This document shows, piece by piece, positions 1-6,445 of a stretch of DNA of 6,445 nt; position 1 is the first letter of the stretch; each line of letters opens with the position of its first letter. Source of the DNA: Actinomycetota bacterium (GTDB lineage Bacteria; Actinomycetota; Humimicrobiia; Humimicrobiales; Humimicrobiaceae). Position numbers and translations under genes: made by a program. Below the pieces are notes generated by a model, which had not been told where the DNA came from, did not search any database, and was given only the letters and a program-made list of their open reading frames with translations. The stretch lies in NCBI GenBank assembly GCA_023379515.1, contig JAMCQQ010000159.1, forward strand, positions 1 to 6,445, in the 5' to 3' direction.

Positions 1-173
1 TTTCAGATACATATTCCGAAGAAATTAAAAAAGCGATTGAGGAAAAAGCAAAGACCGGTAAAATTTCGATTAAAGAAGCACAGGAGACTGAAAAACCCGG
101 GAAAGTGGTAGATCTGATGGAAAAATTAAAATTGAGTCTTGAGGAAGCTAAGAAAAAGAAAAATGTCTCTTGA
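1..173 (+). CDS. ku: Ku protein, C-terminal end (partial; 5' part outside window)
   Basis: This is the last 56 codons of a gene that enters from the left edge; the reading frame begins at base 3 and stops with TGA at 171-173. The tail contains a lysine/glutamate-rich helix followed by a KVVDLMEKLKLSLEEAKKKK segment, which closely resembles the end of bacterial Ku, where a VVDLMEALK-type helix precedes a basic tail. Bacterial Ku is a homodimeric ring that binds double-strand DNA ends and recruits LigD; its basic C-terminus contributes to DNA binding and to stimulating the ligase. The ring-forming beta-barrel core lies outside the window, so identification rests on this tail plus the ligD gene overlapping it by 11 nt, the standard Ku-LigD arrangement. 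The combination makes the call strong despite the short fragment. Confidence 0.85.
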   Translation, partial: SDTYSEEIKKAIEEKAKTGKISIKEAQETEKPGKVVDLMEKLKLSLEEAKKKKNVS

Positions 174-786
174 AAACTATAAAAAGAAAAGAAACTTTAA
201 AAAAACACCCGAGCCCGATGCCGATAAATACAAGGAAAATATTGAAATATCCGGCACATTCAAGACAGCAGCTTCAGATAATAAGCAGGAAAACGATAAT
301 GGTAAAAAGCTTGAATTCGTAATCCATAAGCACTACGCAAGCCATCTGCATTTTGACCTGCGGCTTGAACTTGACGGAGTTCTCAAAAGCTGGGCAATAC
401 CAAAGGGCCCTACAATAAATCCCGAAGAAAAAAAACTTGCAGTAATGGTAGAAGATCATCCTCTTGAATATAAAGAATTCGAGGGTACAATCCCTGAAGG
501 CAACTATGGCGCAGGCCGGGTATATATCTGGGACAGGGGGACATACCATGTACCGGGAATCGAAAACAGAGAAAAAAACTCAGAACTGCTAAGGGAAGGA
601 GTTGATAAAGGTCATCTGACCTTTATCCTGGAAGGCAATTTTATGAAGGGTGAATTTGCTCTGGTCAGATTGAAAAAAGCTTCTGTAAAAGATTGGCTTT
701 TTATCAAAAAAAACGACAAATTTGCAGCAGACACTGACATATCCTTAGTTAAAGCTCCGTCCGAAGATAAAAAAAAAATTATTTAA
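163..786 (+). CDS. ligD: LigD N-terminal part: 3'-phosphoesterase (PE) domain, separated from the ligase by a frame switch
   Basis: This 207-residue frame encodes the PE domain of LigD, a Mn-dependent 3'-phosphatase/3'-ribonuclease that heals 3' ends during end joining. It opens with MSLENYKKKRNFKKTPEP, matching the usual LigD opening (SLxxYxxKRdFxxTpEP). The core follows: FVIHKHYASHLHFDLRLELD at 52-71, SWAIPKGP at 76-83, VEDHPLEY at 96-103 and EGTIPEGNYGAG at 107-118. By family analogy the likely metal and catalytic residues are His57, His63, Asp65, Arg67, Lys81 and His99. Residues 31-49 are a hydrophilic linker. I chose ATG 163 over the in-frame TTG at 139, because homology begins at this Met and 139 would lie deeper inside Ku. 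A GAGGAAG at 141-147 is too far upstream to be an ideal ribosome site, so coupling to Ku translation is likely. The frame ends just after an A10 run in a lysine-rich linker, so this is probably the front of a fused LigD. Free-standing PE proteins exist, so a separate short product is possible. Confidence 0.9.
   Translation: MSLENYKKKRNFKKTPEPDADKYKENIEISGTFKTAASDNKQENDNGKKLEFVIHKHYASHLHFDLRLELDGVLKSWAIPKGPTINPEEKKLAVMVEDHPLEYKEFEGTIPEGNYGAGRVYIWDRGTYHVPGIENREKNSELLREGVDKGHLTFILEGNFMKGEFALVRLKKASVKDWLFIKKNDKFAADTDISLVKAPSEDKKKII
769..778 (+). other. A10 homopolymer at the ligD frame switch (frameshift, slippage or sequencing-error site)
   Basis: Ten consecutive A residues follow GAT at the end of the PE domain. 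Upstream, the PE frame reads Ser-Glu-Asp-Lys-Lys-Lys-Ile-Ile-stop. The -1 frame is open from 771 and reads Asn-Tyr-Leu-Ile-Leu-Pro-Glu-Ser..., leading without a stop into the ligase domain. One extra A (A11), loss of two, or a -1 slip would join the halves into one reading frame of 861 codons plus stop. Tracts of nine or more A are known sites of RNA polymerase slippage, and A-rich heptamers also permit -1 ribosomal shifting. I see neither an upstream SD-like stimulator nor a well-placed downstream hairpin. Confidence 0.85.
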
Positions 787-857
787 TCCTTCCTGAAAGT
801 GATTTAAATAAGCTGCCGGGGGTAAAAAAATCCCGTTTAATTCCACATTTAAAACCA
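771..857 (+). other. Untranslated-looking LigD linker: open frame continuous with the ligase, no start codon
   Basis: The ligase frame is open back to a TAA at 768-770. Between 771 and 857 it encodes a segment that includes LPESDLNKLPGVKKSRLIPH followed by LKP, joining directly to MLATLVKEPF. LigD proteins usually have this kind of Gly/Lys/Pro-rich linker ending in a ...P(x)LA(T)LV segment immediately before the adenylation domain. There is no ATG, GTG or TTG in this frame before 858. Coding-type sequence without a start codon is the main evidence that the PE and ligase frames belong to one gene. Confidence 0.8.
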
Positions 858-2747
858 ATGCTTGCAACCCTTGTAAAAGAGCCATTTGACAGCGATCAAT
901 GGCTATATGAAATAAAATGGGATGGTTACAGAGCCCTGGCGGAAATAAAAAACGAAAAGGTTCTTCTTTATTCAAGAAACGACATTTCCTTTAACAAACG
1001 TTTTGAATCTGTAGTAAAATCTTTGGAAGAAATGAAGCTGGGTAATGCAGTTTTTGACGGAGAAATAGTTGTGCTTGACAGCAATGGAAAATCGGACTTC
1101 CGGCTGCTTCAGCAATATCTGAGAACAGGAAAAGGTTCTCTTGTTTATTATATTTTCGACCTGCTTTTCCTGAAAGAATACAGTCTTCTTGATGTAGAAC
1201 TCGTTATAAGAAAAAAGATTCTTAAGGAAATAATAAAACCCGGCAATAAGATTCTGAACAGTGAAACAGACAACATCAGATTGAGCGACTATATTGAAAA
1301 CAGCGGAAATGATTTTTTCAAAATCGCTTTACAAAACGGCCTCGAAGGCATAATGGCAAAAAAAAAGGACAGTGTTTATGAACCCGGCATAAGAAGCAGG
1401 AAATGGCTTAAAATAAAATCCAGGATAAGACAGGAAGTAATCATTTGCGGTTATACCGATCCCAGGGGATTAAGACAAAAGATAGGTTCACTTATAACAG
1501 GCGTCTATAATAATGATGAGCTTATTTTTACCGGACAGGTGGGTGGAGGCCTGGATGAAAAAGAAATCGACGATTTGTATTTTAAGCTGTTTAAATTGAA
1601 GACAGAAAAAATGCCTTTTAAAACTATTCCAAAAACAATCCTCAATCCGCACTGGGTTTTACCTTCGCTCGTAGCTGAAGTGGAATTTGCCGAGTGGACC
1701 GGTGAAAAACTTATGAGACAGCCGGTATATATCGGACTGAGAATTGATAAAAAAGCAGAAGATGTGTTTTTTGAACAGCCTGAAAATATTATTATTGAAA
1801 ATACCGGTAATGATACCAGTAATAAAAATGATACGGACCCAGCCTCGTCCAAAGTAAGGGTCACTTTAACCAATCCGGATAAGGTCTTCTGGCCCGATGA
1901 AAAATATACAAAAAATGACCTATTTGAATATTATAAAAAAATTTCTACTTTTATTCTTCCTTATATAAAAGACAGGCTGCAATCTTTGAACCGCTGTCCG
2001 GATGGCATATCGGGTGAATGCTTTTATCAGAAGGATATAGACTATGGACTGCCTGACTGGCTTCATACACAAAAAGTATATTCGGAATCAAAAAAAGAAT
2101 ACACTAATTATCTGATCTGCAGGGATCTCAACTCACTTCTGTATATGGTTAATCTTGGATGTATTGACATTCATCCCTGGAGCTCCAAAGTCACAAGTCT
2201 TGAAAAACCTGATTTTGCAATACTCGATCTTGACCCCCTCGATGTAAATTTTAAAACAGTAGTCAGAGTCGCCATTGAAGCGGGAAAGCTTTTTAAAGAA
2301 ACAGAAATAAAAGCGTATTGCAAGACTTCGGGATCAAAAGGAATCCATATTTATATTCCCCTTGATGCTAAATATACCTTTGAACAGTCGCTGGATTTTA
2401 TGAAAATTATTGCAGCAATAATAAACAGCCGATTACCTGATCTGACCAGTCTTGATCGTTCTCCCGATAAAAGACATGGAAAGGTGTACCTTGATTGTTA
2501 TCAGAACAGGACCGGCCAGACCGTTGCGGCTCCGTACTGCATCAGGCCCAGAAAAGGAGCCCCTGTTTCAACACCGCTTCTCTGGGAGGAGCTTGACAGC
2601 AATTTAAGCCCCGGCGATTTTAATATCAGAAATATTTTTTCACGCATAGAAAAAATGGGTGATCCGTGGAAAGGTGTTATTGGGCCCGGGATCAATATGA
2701 AACGATATCTGGACAAACTAAAAATAATCTTCAACGAAACAAAGTAA
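858..2747 (+). CDS. ligD: LigD C-terminal part: ATP-dependent DNA ligase plus primase-polymerase domain
   Basis: This 629-codon frame holds the ligase and polymerase modules of LigD, which seal and fill broken DNA ends during Ku-dependent end joining. The ligase runs from about 1 to 310. Motif I is KWDGYR at 20-25, with Lys20 the AMP-accepting lysine; motif III is VFDGEIV (65-71), IIIa YYIFDLLF (97-104), IV LEGIMAKKK (162-170) and V WLKIKSR (183-189). An OB-fold follows, ending near PVYIGLRIDK (289-298). A polar Asn/Asp/Ser linker at about 311-332 leads to the archaeo-eukaryotic primase-type polymerase. Its metal motif DLDP lies at 457-460, SGSKGIHIYIP at 491-501 and YLDCYQN with Asp546 at 544-550. 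All catalytic motifs look intact. ATG 858 is the only start codon in this open frame, has no Shine-Dalgarno sequence, and lies inside the conserved PMLATLV segment where the ligase normally continues from the PE linker. I therefore infer that it is not a true start and that this is the back part of one PE-Lig-Pol protein, read from about 771 after a frame switch. Confidence 0.93.
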   Translation: MLATLVKEPFDSDQWLYEIKWDGYRALAEIKNEKVLLYSRNDISFNKRFESVVKSLEEMKLGNAVFDGEIVVLDSNGKSDFRLLQQYLRTGKGSLVYYIFDLLFLKEYSLLDVELVIRKKILKEIIKPGNKILNSETDNIRLSDYIENSGNDFFKIALQNGLEGIMAKKKDSVYEPGIRSRKWLKIKSRIRQEVIICGYTDPRGLRQKIGSLITGVYNNDELIFTGQVGGGLDEKEIDDLYFKLFKLKTEKMPFKTIPKTILNPHWVLPSLVAEVEFAEWTGEKLMRQPVYIGLRIDKKAEDVFFEQPENIIIENTGNDTSNKNDTDPASSKVRVTLTNPDKVFWPDEKYTKNDLFEYYKKISTFILPYIKDRLQSLNRCPDGISGECFYQKDIDYGLPDWLHTQKVYSESKKEYTNYLICRDLNSLLYMVNLGCIDIHPWSSKVTSLEKPDFAILDLDPLDVNFKTVVRVAIEAGKLFKETEIKAYCKTSGSKGIHIYIPLDAKYTFEQSLDFMKIIAAIINSRLPDLTSLDRSPDKRHGKVYLDCYQNRTGQTVAAPYCIRPRKGAPVSTPLLWEELDSNLSPGDFNIRNIFSRIEKMGDPWKGVIGPGINMKRYLDKLKIIFNETK

Positions 2748-2874
2748 TCTGCAGAAAAACCATATGCATTTTTAAAAATTAACCGGCATTGTAATTCTTT
2801 GAAATTTAATGTAATTTTATGCCTGAATATTTGCCTCTATAGAATGTTAATAATTTGAATAATTAAAACAAATC

Positions 2875-4830
2875 ATGATATCAATTAACCATATTAATCT
2901 GAGTTTTGCTGACCGAATATTGCTAAACGATATTTCGTTCCTAATCAGACCGAAAGACAGAATTGGTCTGGTCGGAAATAATGGTGCCGGAAAAACAACA
3001 TTGCTTAAAATCATAACCGGACTGCAGATACCTGACAGAGGCATAATTGAAAAACCCGGTGATCTGACCATCGGATATCTTCCCCAGCAAATGAAACACA
3101 CTGACGGAAGAACACTTTTTAATGAAGTAAAAACAGCATTTTCTCAAATTCTCGAATATGAAAACAAAATTCGACAGCTGCAAAACGAAATTGCAGACAG
3201 GACTGATTATTATTCCGCTGAATATCTGGAACTCATCGATAAAATATCTGATCTGACCGCAAAAATTGAAATATTGGGTGCATCAAAAATAAATGAACAG
3301 ATTGAAAAAACATTATGCGGACTTGGGTTCGAGCTTACCGATCTGTCAAGAAAAACTCAGGAGTTCAGCGGCGGCTGGCGTATGCGGATAGAACTTTCAA
3401 AAATCCTCCTTCAGCATCCTGATTTACTTCTTCTTGATGAACCGACAAACCATCTGGATATCGAATCAATACAATGGATCGAAGAATTTTTATCGGATTA
3501 CCATGGTGCAGTTGTAATAATTTCGCATGACAGAACTTTTTTGGACAACCTTACTAACCGGACAATTGAAATTTCGATGGGCAAAGTTTACGACTATAAG
3601 GTTCCCTACTCACAATATATGGTATTAAGAAGAGAGCGCAGACAGCAGCAGCTGGCTGCATATAAAAACCAGCAAAAATTAATTGCGGATACGAATAAAT
3701 TCATTGAACGGTTCAGATATAAACCCACTAAGGCAATACAGGTACAGTCACGCATAAAACAGCTTGAAAAAATTGACCGTATCGAAGTAGATGAAGAAGA
3801 TATGTCTTCAATTCATATCAGATTCCCTGCTGCTCCCCGTTCAGGCAATATAGTCATTGATGTCAACGGTCTTTCAAAAAATTATGGTGAAAAAACAGTG
3901 CTTGAAAATCTGAATTTATTTGTCAAAAGAGGTGAAAGGATCGCATTTGTCGGCAGAAACGGAGAAGGTAAAACTACATTATCGCGGATACTTGTTAATG
4001 ATTTGGATTTTACCGGAAATCTTAAAATCGGCAATAACGTAAAGACAGGTTATTTTGCTCAAAATCAGGACGAATTGCTTAATGAAGAAATAAGCATATT
4101 TGAAACGATCGACAAGGTTGCTGCCGGAGAAGCAAGAATCAGAATAAGGGCATTGCTGGGAGCCTTCTTATTTAAGAGTGATGATATAGACAAAAAGGTA
4201 AAAGTATTGTCAGGCGGAGAGAGATCAAGGCTGGCGCTGATAAAACTGCTGCTTGAACCTTTTAACCTTCTGATTCTTGATGAACCCACCAACCATCTTG
4301 ATATGCGTTCCAAAGATGTATTGAAACAAGCTCTGCTGAATTATACCGGCACTATGATATTGGTTTCACACGACAGAGATTTTTTAAACGGTTTAATAAA
4401 TAAGGTTTATGAGTTTAAGAACCATGGAATAATAGAATTTACAGGAGATATCAATGATTTTCTTAAAAAGAAAAAAATTGATTCATTGCGTCTGCTTGAA
4501 ACCAAACAAAGACAAAACAGCTTTACAGATAATAACCGGCTTGATTCATCAGGCAAAGAACGCTATGTGCAAAATAAAGAATATTATAAGACTCTCCGTA
4601 AAATAACAAACCAGATCAAAGAATGTGAAAACACTGTCAGCCGGCTCGAAAGCGAATTGGAAGGATTATCACTGCAGATGTCACACCCTGAATTTTCTTA
4701 TAAAGTACACGAAGACCATTCTTTATTTATCAGATATGCAAAGCAGAAAAAAGAACTTGATGCCAGGATGCAGGAATGGGAACAGCTGCATATCCGCCTT
4801 GATGAGTGCACAAAAAACCGGAACAAATAA
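2875..4830 (+). CDS. ABC-F family ATP-binding protein (ribosome-associated, two ATPase domains)
   Basis: This is a complete 651-residue ABC-F protein, a soluble twin ATPase without membrane segments. Family members bind the ribosomal E site and affect translation, and some protect against antibiotics. Domain 1 has Walker A GNNGAGKT (34-41), signature FSGGW (164-168), Walker B/catalytic LLLLDEPTNHLD (184-195, Glu189) and switch His218. A basic, Gln/Arg-rich interdomain linker covers about 242-325, the region that contacts P-site tRNA in this family. Domain 2 has Walker A GRNGEGKT (360-367), LSGGERSR (445-452), ILDEPTNHLD with Asp469/Glu470, and switch His499. The C-terminus has two charged helices (about 560-600 and 613-643) that look like the Uup-type coiled-coil extension. 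Both sites look catalytically competent. ATG 2875 places the typical MISINHINLSF opening at residue 1, but no Shine-Dalgarno sequence is visible upstream. The 127-nt gap from ligD suggests its own transcription unit. A housekeeping Uup/YdiF-like role seems likelier than resistance, but sequence alone does not settle which subfamily it is. Confidence 0.95.
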   Translation: MISINHINLSFADRILLNDISFLIRPKDRIGLVGNNGAGKTTLLKIITGLQIPDRGIIEKPGDLTIGYLPQQMKHTDGRTLFNEVKTAFSQILEYENKIRQLQNEIADRTDYYSAEYLELIDKISDLTAKIEILGASKINEQIEKTLCGLGFELTDLSRKTQEFSGGWRMRIELSKILLQHPDLLLLDEPTNHLDIESIQWIEEFLSDYHGAVVIISHDRTFLDNLTNRTIEISMGKVYDYKVPYSQYMVLRRERRQQQLAAYKNQQKLIADTNKFIERFRYKPTKAIQVQSRIKQLEKIDRIEVDEEDMSSIHIRFPAAPRSGNIVIDVNGLSKNYGEKTVLENLNLFVKRGERIAFVGRNGEGKTTLSRILVNDLDFTGNLKIGNNVKTGYFAQNQDELLNEEISIFETIDKVAAGEARIRIRALLGAFLFKSDDIDKKVKVLSGGERSRLALIKLLLEPFNLLILDEPTNHLDMRSKDVLKQALLNYTGTMILVSHDRDFLNGLINKVYEFKNHGIIEFTGDINDFLKKKKIDSLRLLETKQRQNSFTDNNRLDSSGKERYVQNKEYYKTLRKITNQIKECENTVSRLESELEGLSLQMSHPEFSYKVHEDHSLFIRYAKQKKELDARMQEWEQLHIRLDECTKNRNK

Positions 4831-4915
4831 TTACAAATGACTGATATGCTTTAAATACCGGATAAATGCAAAAGCGGGACATAATCTTAATAAAAAAACG
4901 GCACAGATACAACTT

Positions 4916-4941
4916 TTTTTTGTTTTATTTAAAACAAAAAA
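4916..4941. repeat. Perfect A/T-rich inverted repeat between the ABC-F and radical SAM genes
   Basis: An 11-bp left arm (4916-4926, TTTTTTGTTTT) is the exact reverse complement of the right arm (4931-4941), with a four-base ATTT loop. It lies 85 nt after the ABC-F stop. Only one G-C pair is present, so an RNA hairpin would be weak, and the T run precedes the stem rather than following it on the + strand. It could be a poor or bidirectional terminator, or a protein-binding palindrome. The repeat itself is certain; its function is not. Confidence 0.7.
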
Positions 4942-5011
4942 TCATTATTATCGTTTATAAAGGTAAAGAATATTTATATTGTTTTTTAAAACAGCTTATA
5001 AGGTCATGAAT

Positions 5012-5038
5012 TTGACCACAGAAGCCAGGTATTAAAAT
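5012..5038 (+). promoter_or_regulatory. Candidate promoter for the radical SAM gene
   Basis: TTGACC at 5012-5017 and TAAAAT at 5033-5038 each match five of six bases of the sigma-70 -35 and -10 consensus, separated by a short 15-nt spacer. A start a few bases beyond would leave a leader of roughly 60 nt before ATG 5107, too short for a cobalamin riboswitch. The spacing is suboptimal and AT-rich DNA produces such matches by chance. If the host belongs to Bacteroidota, its primary sigma factor would use a different consensus. Confidence 0.25.
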
Positions 5039-5106
5039 AACAGAAGTAATCGGATAAAAAAATTTTAAATGAGAAATAAATTTATAAAACTGATGGGGTT
5101 GATTTA

Positions 5107-6445
5107 ATGAAAATATTACTGGTCTATCCGGACTACGAAAATACATTCTGGAGCTTTAAAAGGGTTTTGGGGCTTCTTGGAAAGGTGGCTTCATTCCCTC
5201 CGCTCGGTCTGATGACAATAGGATCAATGCTGCCGGATGAATGGGAAAAAAAGCTTGTTGATATGAATTGTGAGATTTTAAAGGATGAACAGATAAAATG
5301 GGCAGATTATGTTTTTATAAGTGCCATGATCGTTCAGAAAGACTCTGCAAAGAGAGTTATAAGCAGAGCTAAAAAATTAGGCAAACCTGTAGTTGCGGGC
5401 GGACCCTTATTTACTACAGGTTATGAAGAATTTCCTGAAGTGGACCATATGGTACTTGGTGAAGTAGAGGAAATATTTGACAGCTTTATTTCCGATATTA
5501 AAAATTCGTCGTTGAAGAAGATGTATATTGCCAACAGTTTTCCGGATATAACCAGAGCAGCCGTACCTGCCTGGGACCTTGTAAAACTGCCAAGATATAA
5601 TTCAATGTGTGTGCAGCTATCCCGGGGCTGCCCTTTTAATTGTGAGTTTTGTGATGTAGTACAGTTAAATGGCAGGATCCCGAGATTAAAAACTCCGGAA
5701 CAGCTGATAAACGAGCTGGAATCTTTACGTCAGAAAGGATGGCATGCCGGAGTATTCTTTGTGGACGACAATCTTATTGGAAATAAAGCAAAATTAAAGA
5801 AGACATATCTTCCGGCTATTATCAAATGGCAGGAAAAAAACCATCATCCTTTCACTTTCAATACACAGGTATCAATCAACATCGCTGATGACAAGGAACT
5901 CATGAAACTGATGGTTGAAGCTGGTTTTACTTCAGTTTTTATCGGGATTGAAACTCCTGATACTGAGAGTCTTGAAGAATGCGGCAAGTTTCAAAATAAA
6001 GACAGGGACCTGACAAGTTCAATTAAAACAATTCAAAATATGGGGTTGGAGGTCCAGGGCGGATTTATTGTCGGATTTGACAACGATAAAACATCAATAT
6101 TCCAGAGACAGATCGACTTCATACAGAAGAGCGGAATAGTTACTGCAATGGTCAGTGTTCTTACAGCACTTCCGAAGACGAGATTATATCAAAGGCTTAA
6201 AGATACAGGCAGACTGCTCAAGAGAACTTCTGGAAATAACACCAACACATCAGGTTTAAATTTTATTCCGACAATGGACACCGAAGAGCTTATTAACGGC
6301 TATCAAAAAGTATTGTCGACCATTTATGAGCCAAAATCCTATTATGCCCGTATAAGGACACTGCTTGAAGAATATAAACCAAGAAAATTAAAAAAAACCA
6401 GATTAACTATGTATTATTTACGTGCAGCATTAAGCTGCTTCTGGT
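5107..6445 (+). CDS. B12-binding radical SAM protein, DUF4070-type (partial; 3' end outside window)
   Basis: The frame runs from ATG 5107 through the window end, giving 446 complete codons without a stop. Residues 1 to about 125 form a cobalamin-binding Rossmann-like domain opening MKILLVYPDYENTFW, with VVAGGP near 95-100 and VLGEVEEIF near 118-126. It lacks the DxHxxG motif that supplies a cobalt ligand in methionine-synthase-type domains, which is common in radical SAM B12 proteins. The radical SAM domain follows, with SRGCPFNCEFCDV carrying the 4Fe-4S cysteines C175, C179 and C182, then FVDDNLIGN (218-226), FIGIETPD and VQGGFIVGFD (about 316-325). The sequence resembles the DUF4070 group, which includes the hopanoid C-2 methylase HpnP and many uncharacterised relatives. 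No hopanoid gene is nearby, so the substrate is unknown; it may be a methylase or another alkyl-transfer enzyme. An in-frame TAA at 5077-5079 makes ATG 5107 the first start, with a weak GGGG at 5095-5098 as possible ribosome site. Relatives are around 500 residues, so the missing tail is probably short. Confidence 0.9.
   Translation, partial: MKILLVYPDYENTFWSFKRVLGLLGKVASFPPLGLMTIGSMLPDEWEKKLVDMNCEILKDEQIKWADYVFISAMIVQKDSAKRVISRAKKLGKPVVAGGPLFTTGYEEFPEVDHMVLGEVEEIFDSFISDIKNSSLKKMYIANSFPDITRAAVPAWDLVKLPRYNSMCVQLSRGCPFNCEFCDVVQLNGRIPRLKTPEQLINELESLRQKGWHAGVFFVDDNLIGNKAKLKKTYLPAIIKWQEKNHHPFTFNTQVSINIADDKELMKLMVEAGFTSVFIGIETPDTESLEECGKFQNKDRDLTSSIKTIQNMGLEVQGGFIVGFDNDKTSIFQRQIDFIQKSGIVTAMVSVLTALPKTRLYQRLKDTGRLLKRTSGNNTNTSGLNFIPTMDTEELINGYQKVLSTIYEPKSYYARIRTLLEEYKPRKLKKTRLTMYYLRAALSCFW

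Noticed and set aside
139..162. TTG at 139 as the LigD start
   Set aside because: It adds eight residues (MRKLRKRK) not expected from the family and has no better ribosome site; the MSLENYKKKR opening at ATG 163 matches the family.
817..835. Possible hairpin CGGG...CCCG downstream of the A10 tract as a frameshift stimulator
   Set aside because: It has only four G-C pairs with a nine-base loop and begins about 38 nt after the slippery run, whereas known stimulators lie roughly 5-10 nt away.
1505..1873. 122-codon minus-strand open frame within ligD
   Set aside because: It is antisense to the conserved ligase domain, has a low-complexity Ser/Leu/Phe-rich product, and reflects the codon bias of the real gene.
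2785..2823. GGCAT...ATGCC inverted repeat after ligD as a terminator
   Set aside because: It is only a 5-bp stem with a 29-nt loop and no following T run, so chance is sufficient.
2830..2857. TTTG-N17-TAATTTG as a Bacteroidota-type promoter for the ABC-F gene
   Set aside because: The -7 element is one base short of TAnnTTTG, and such matches are frequent in this AT-rich spacer. It is suggestive only.
4625..4840. 71-codon + strand frame overlapping the end of the ABC-F gene
   Set aside because: It is out of frame within the conserved C-terminal coiled coil, shows no recognisable domain, and is best explained as a shadow frame.

Overview
The window is 6.4 kb of AT-rich DNA (about 37% GC by eye) with all recognisable genes on the + strand. 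It suggests a bacterium: a bacterial-type Ku/LigD end-joining pair, a bacterial ABC-F ATPase and a B12-dependent radical SAM protein of the DUF4070 group. Several start codons (LigD ligase part, ABC-F) lack a convincing Shine-Dalgarno sequence. That fits Bacteroidota or related lineages, but the lineage call is an inference and is not secure.

Layout: positions 1-173 are the 3' end of a Ku gene. Overlapping it by 11 nt is ligD, the multifunctional end-joining ligase, in the order phosphoesterase (PE) - ligase - polymerase, as in Pseudomonas LigD. The gene is broken into two reading frames: PE is read in one frame (163-786), and ligase plus polymerase in another (ATG at 858, stop at 2747). The switch falls on a run of ten A residues at 769-778. 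The second frame is open without a start codon from 771 to 858 and encodes a typical LigD interdomain linker, so the two halves were almost certainly one polypeptide of about 861 residues. The shift may be a real mutation, a sequencing or assembly error, a phase-variable tract, or a site of transcriptional or ribosomal slippage.

After a 127-nt spacer comes a complete two-domain ABC-F ATPase (2875-4830), of the family that acts on the ribosome. A 276-nt AT-rich spacer follows, holding a perfect A/T-rich inverted repeat and a possible promoter. The window ends inside a radical SAM gene with an N-terminal cobalamin-binding domain (5107 to the window end, 446 codons visible).

Functionally, Ku and LigD form a non-homologous end-joining unit: Ku binds double-strand break ends, and LigD cleans, fills and seals them. 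The ABC-F and radical SAM genes have no evident functional link to it and look like separate transcription units. I see no mobile element, CRISPR array, tRNA or rRNA. The most notable feature is the A10 frame switch in ligD.
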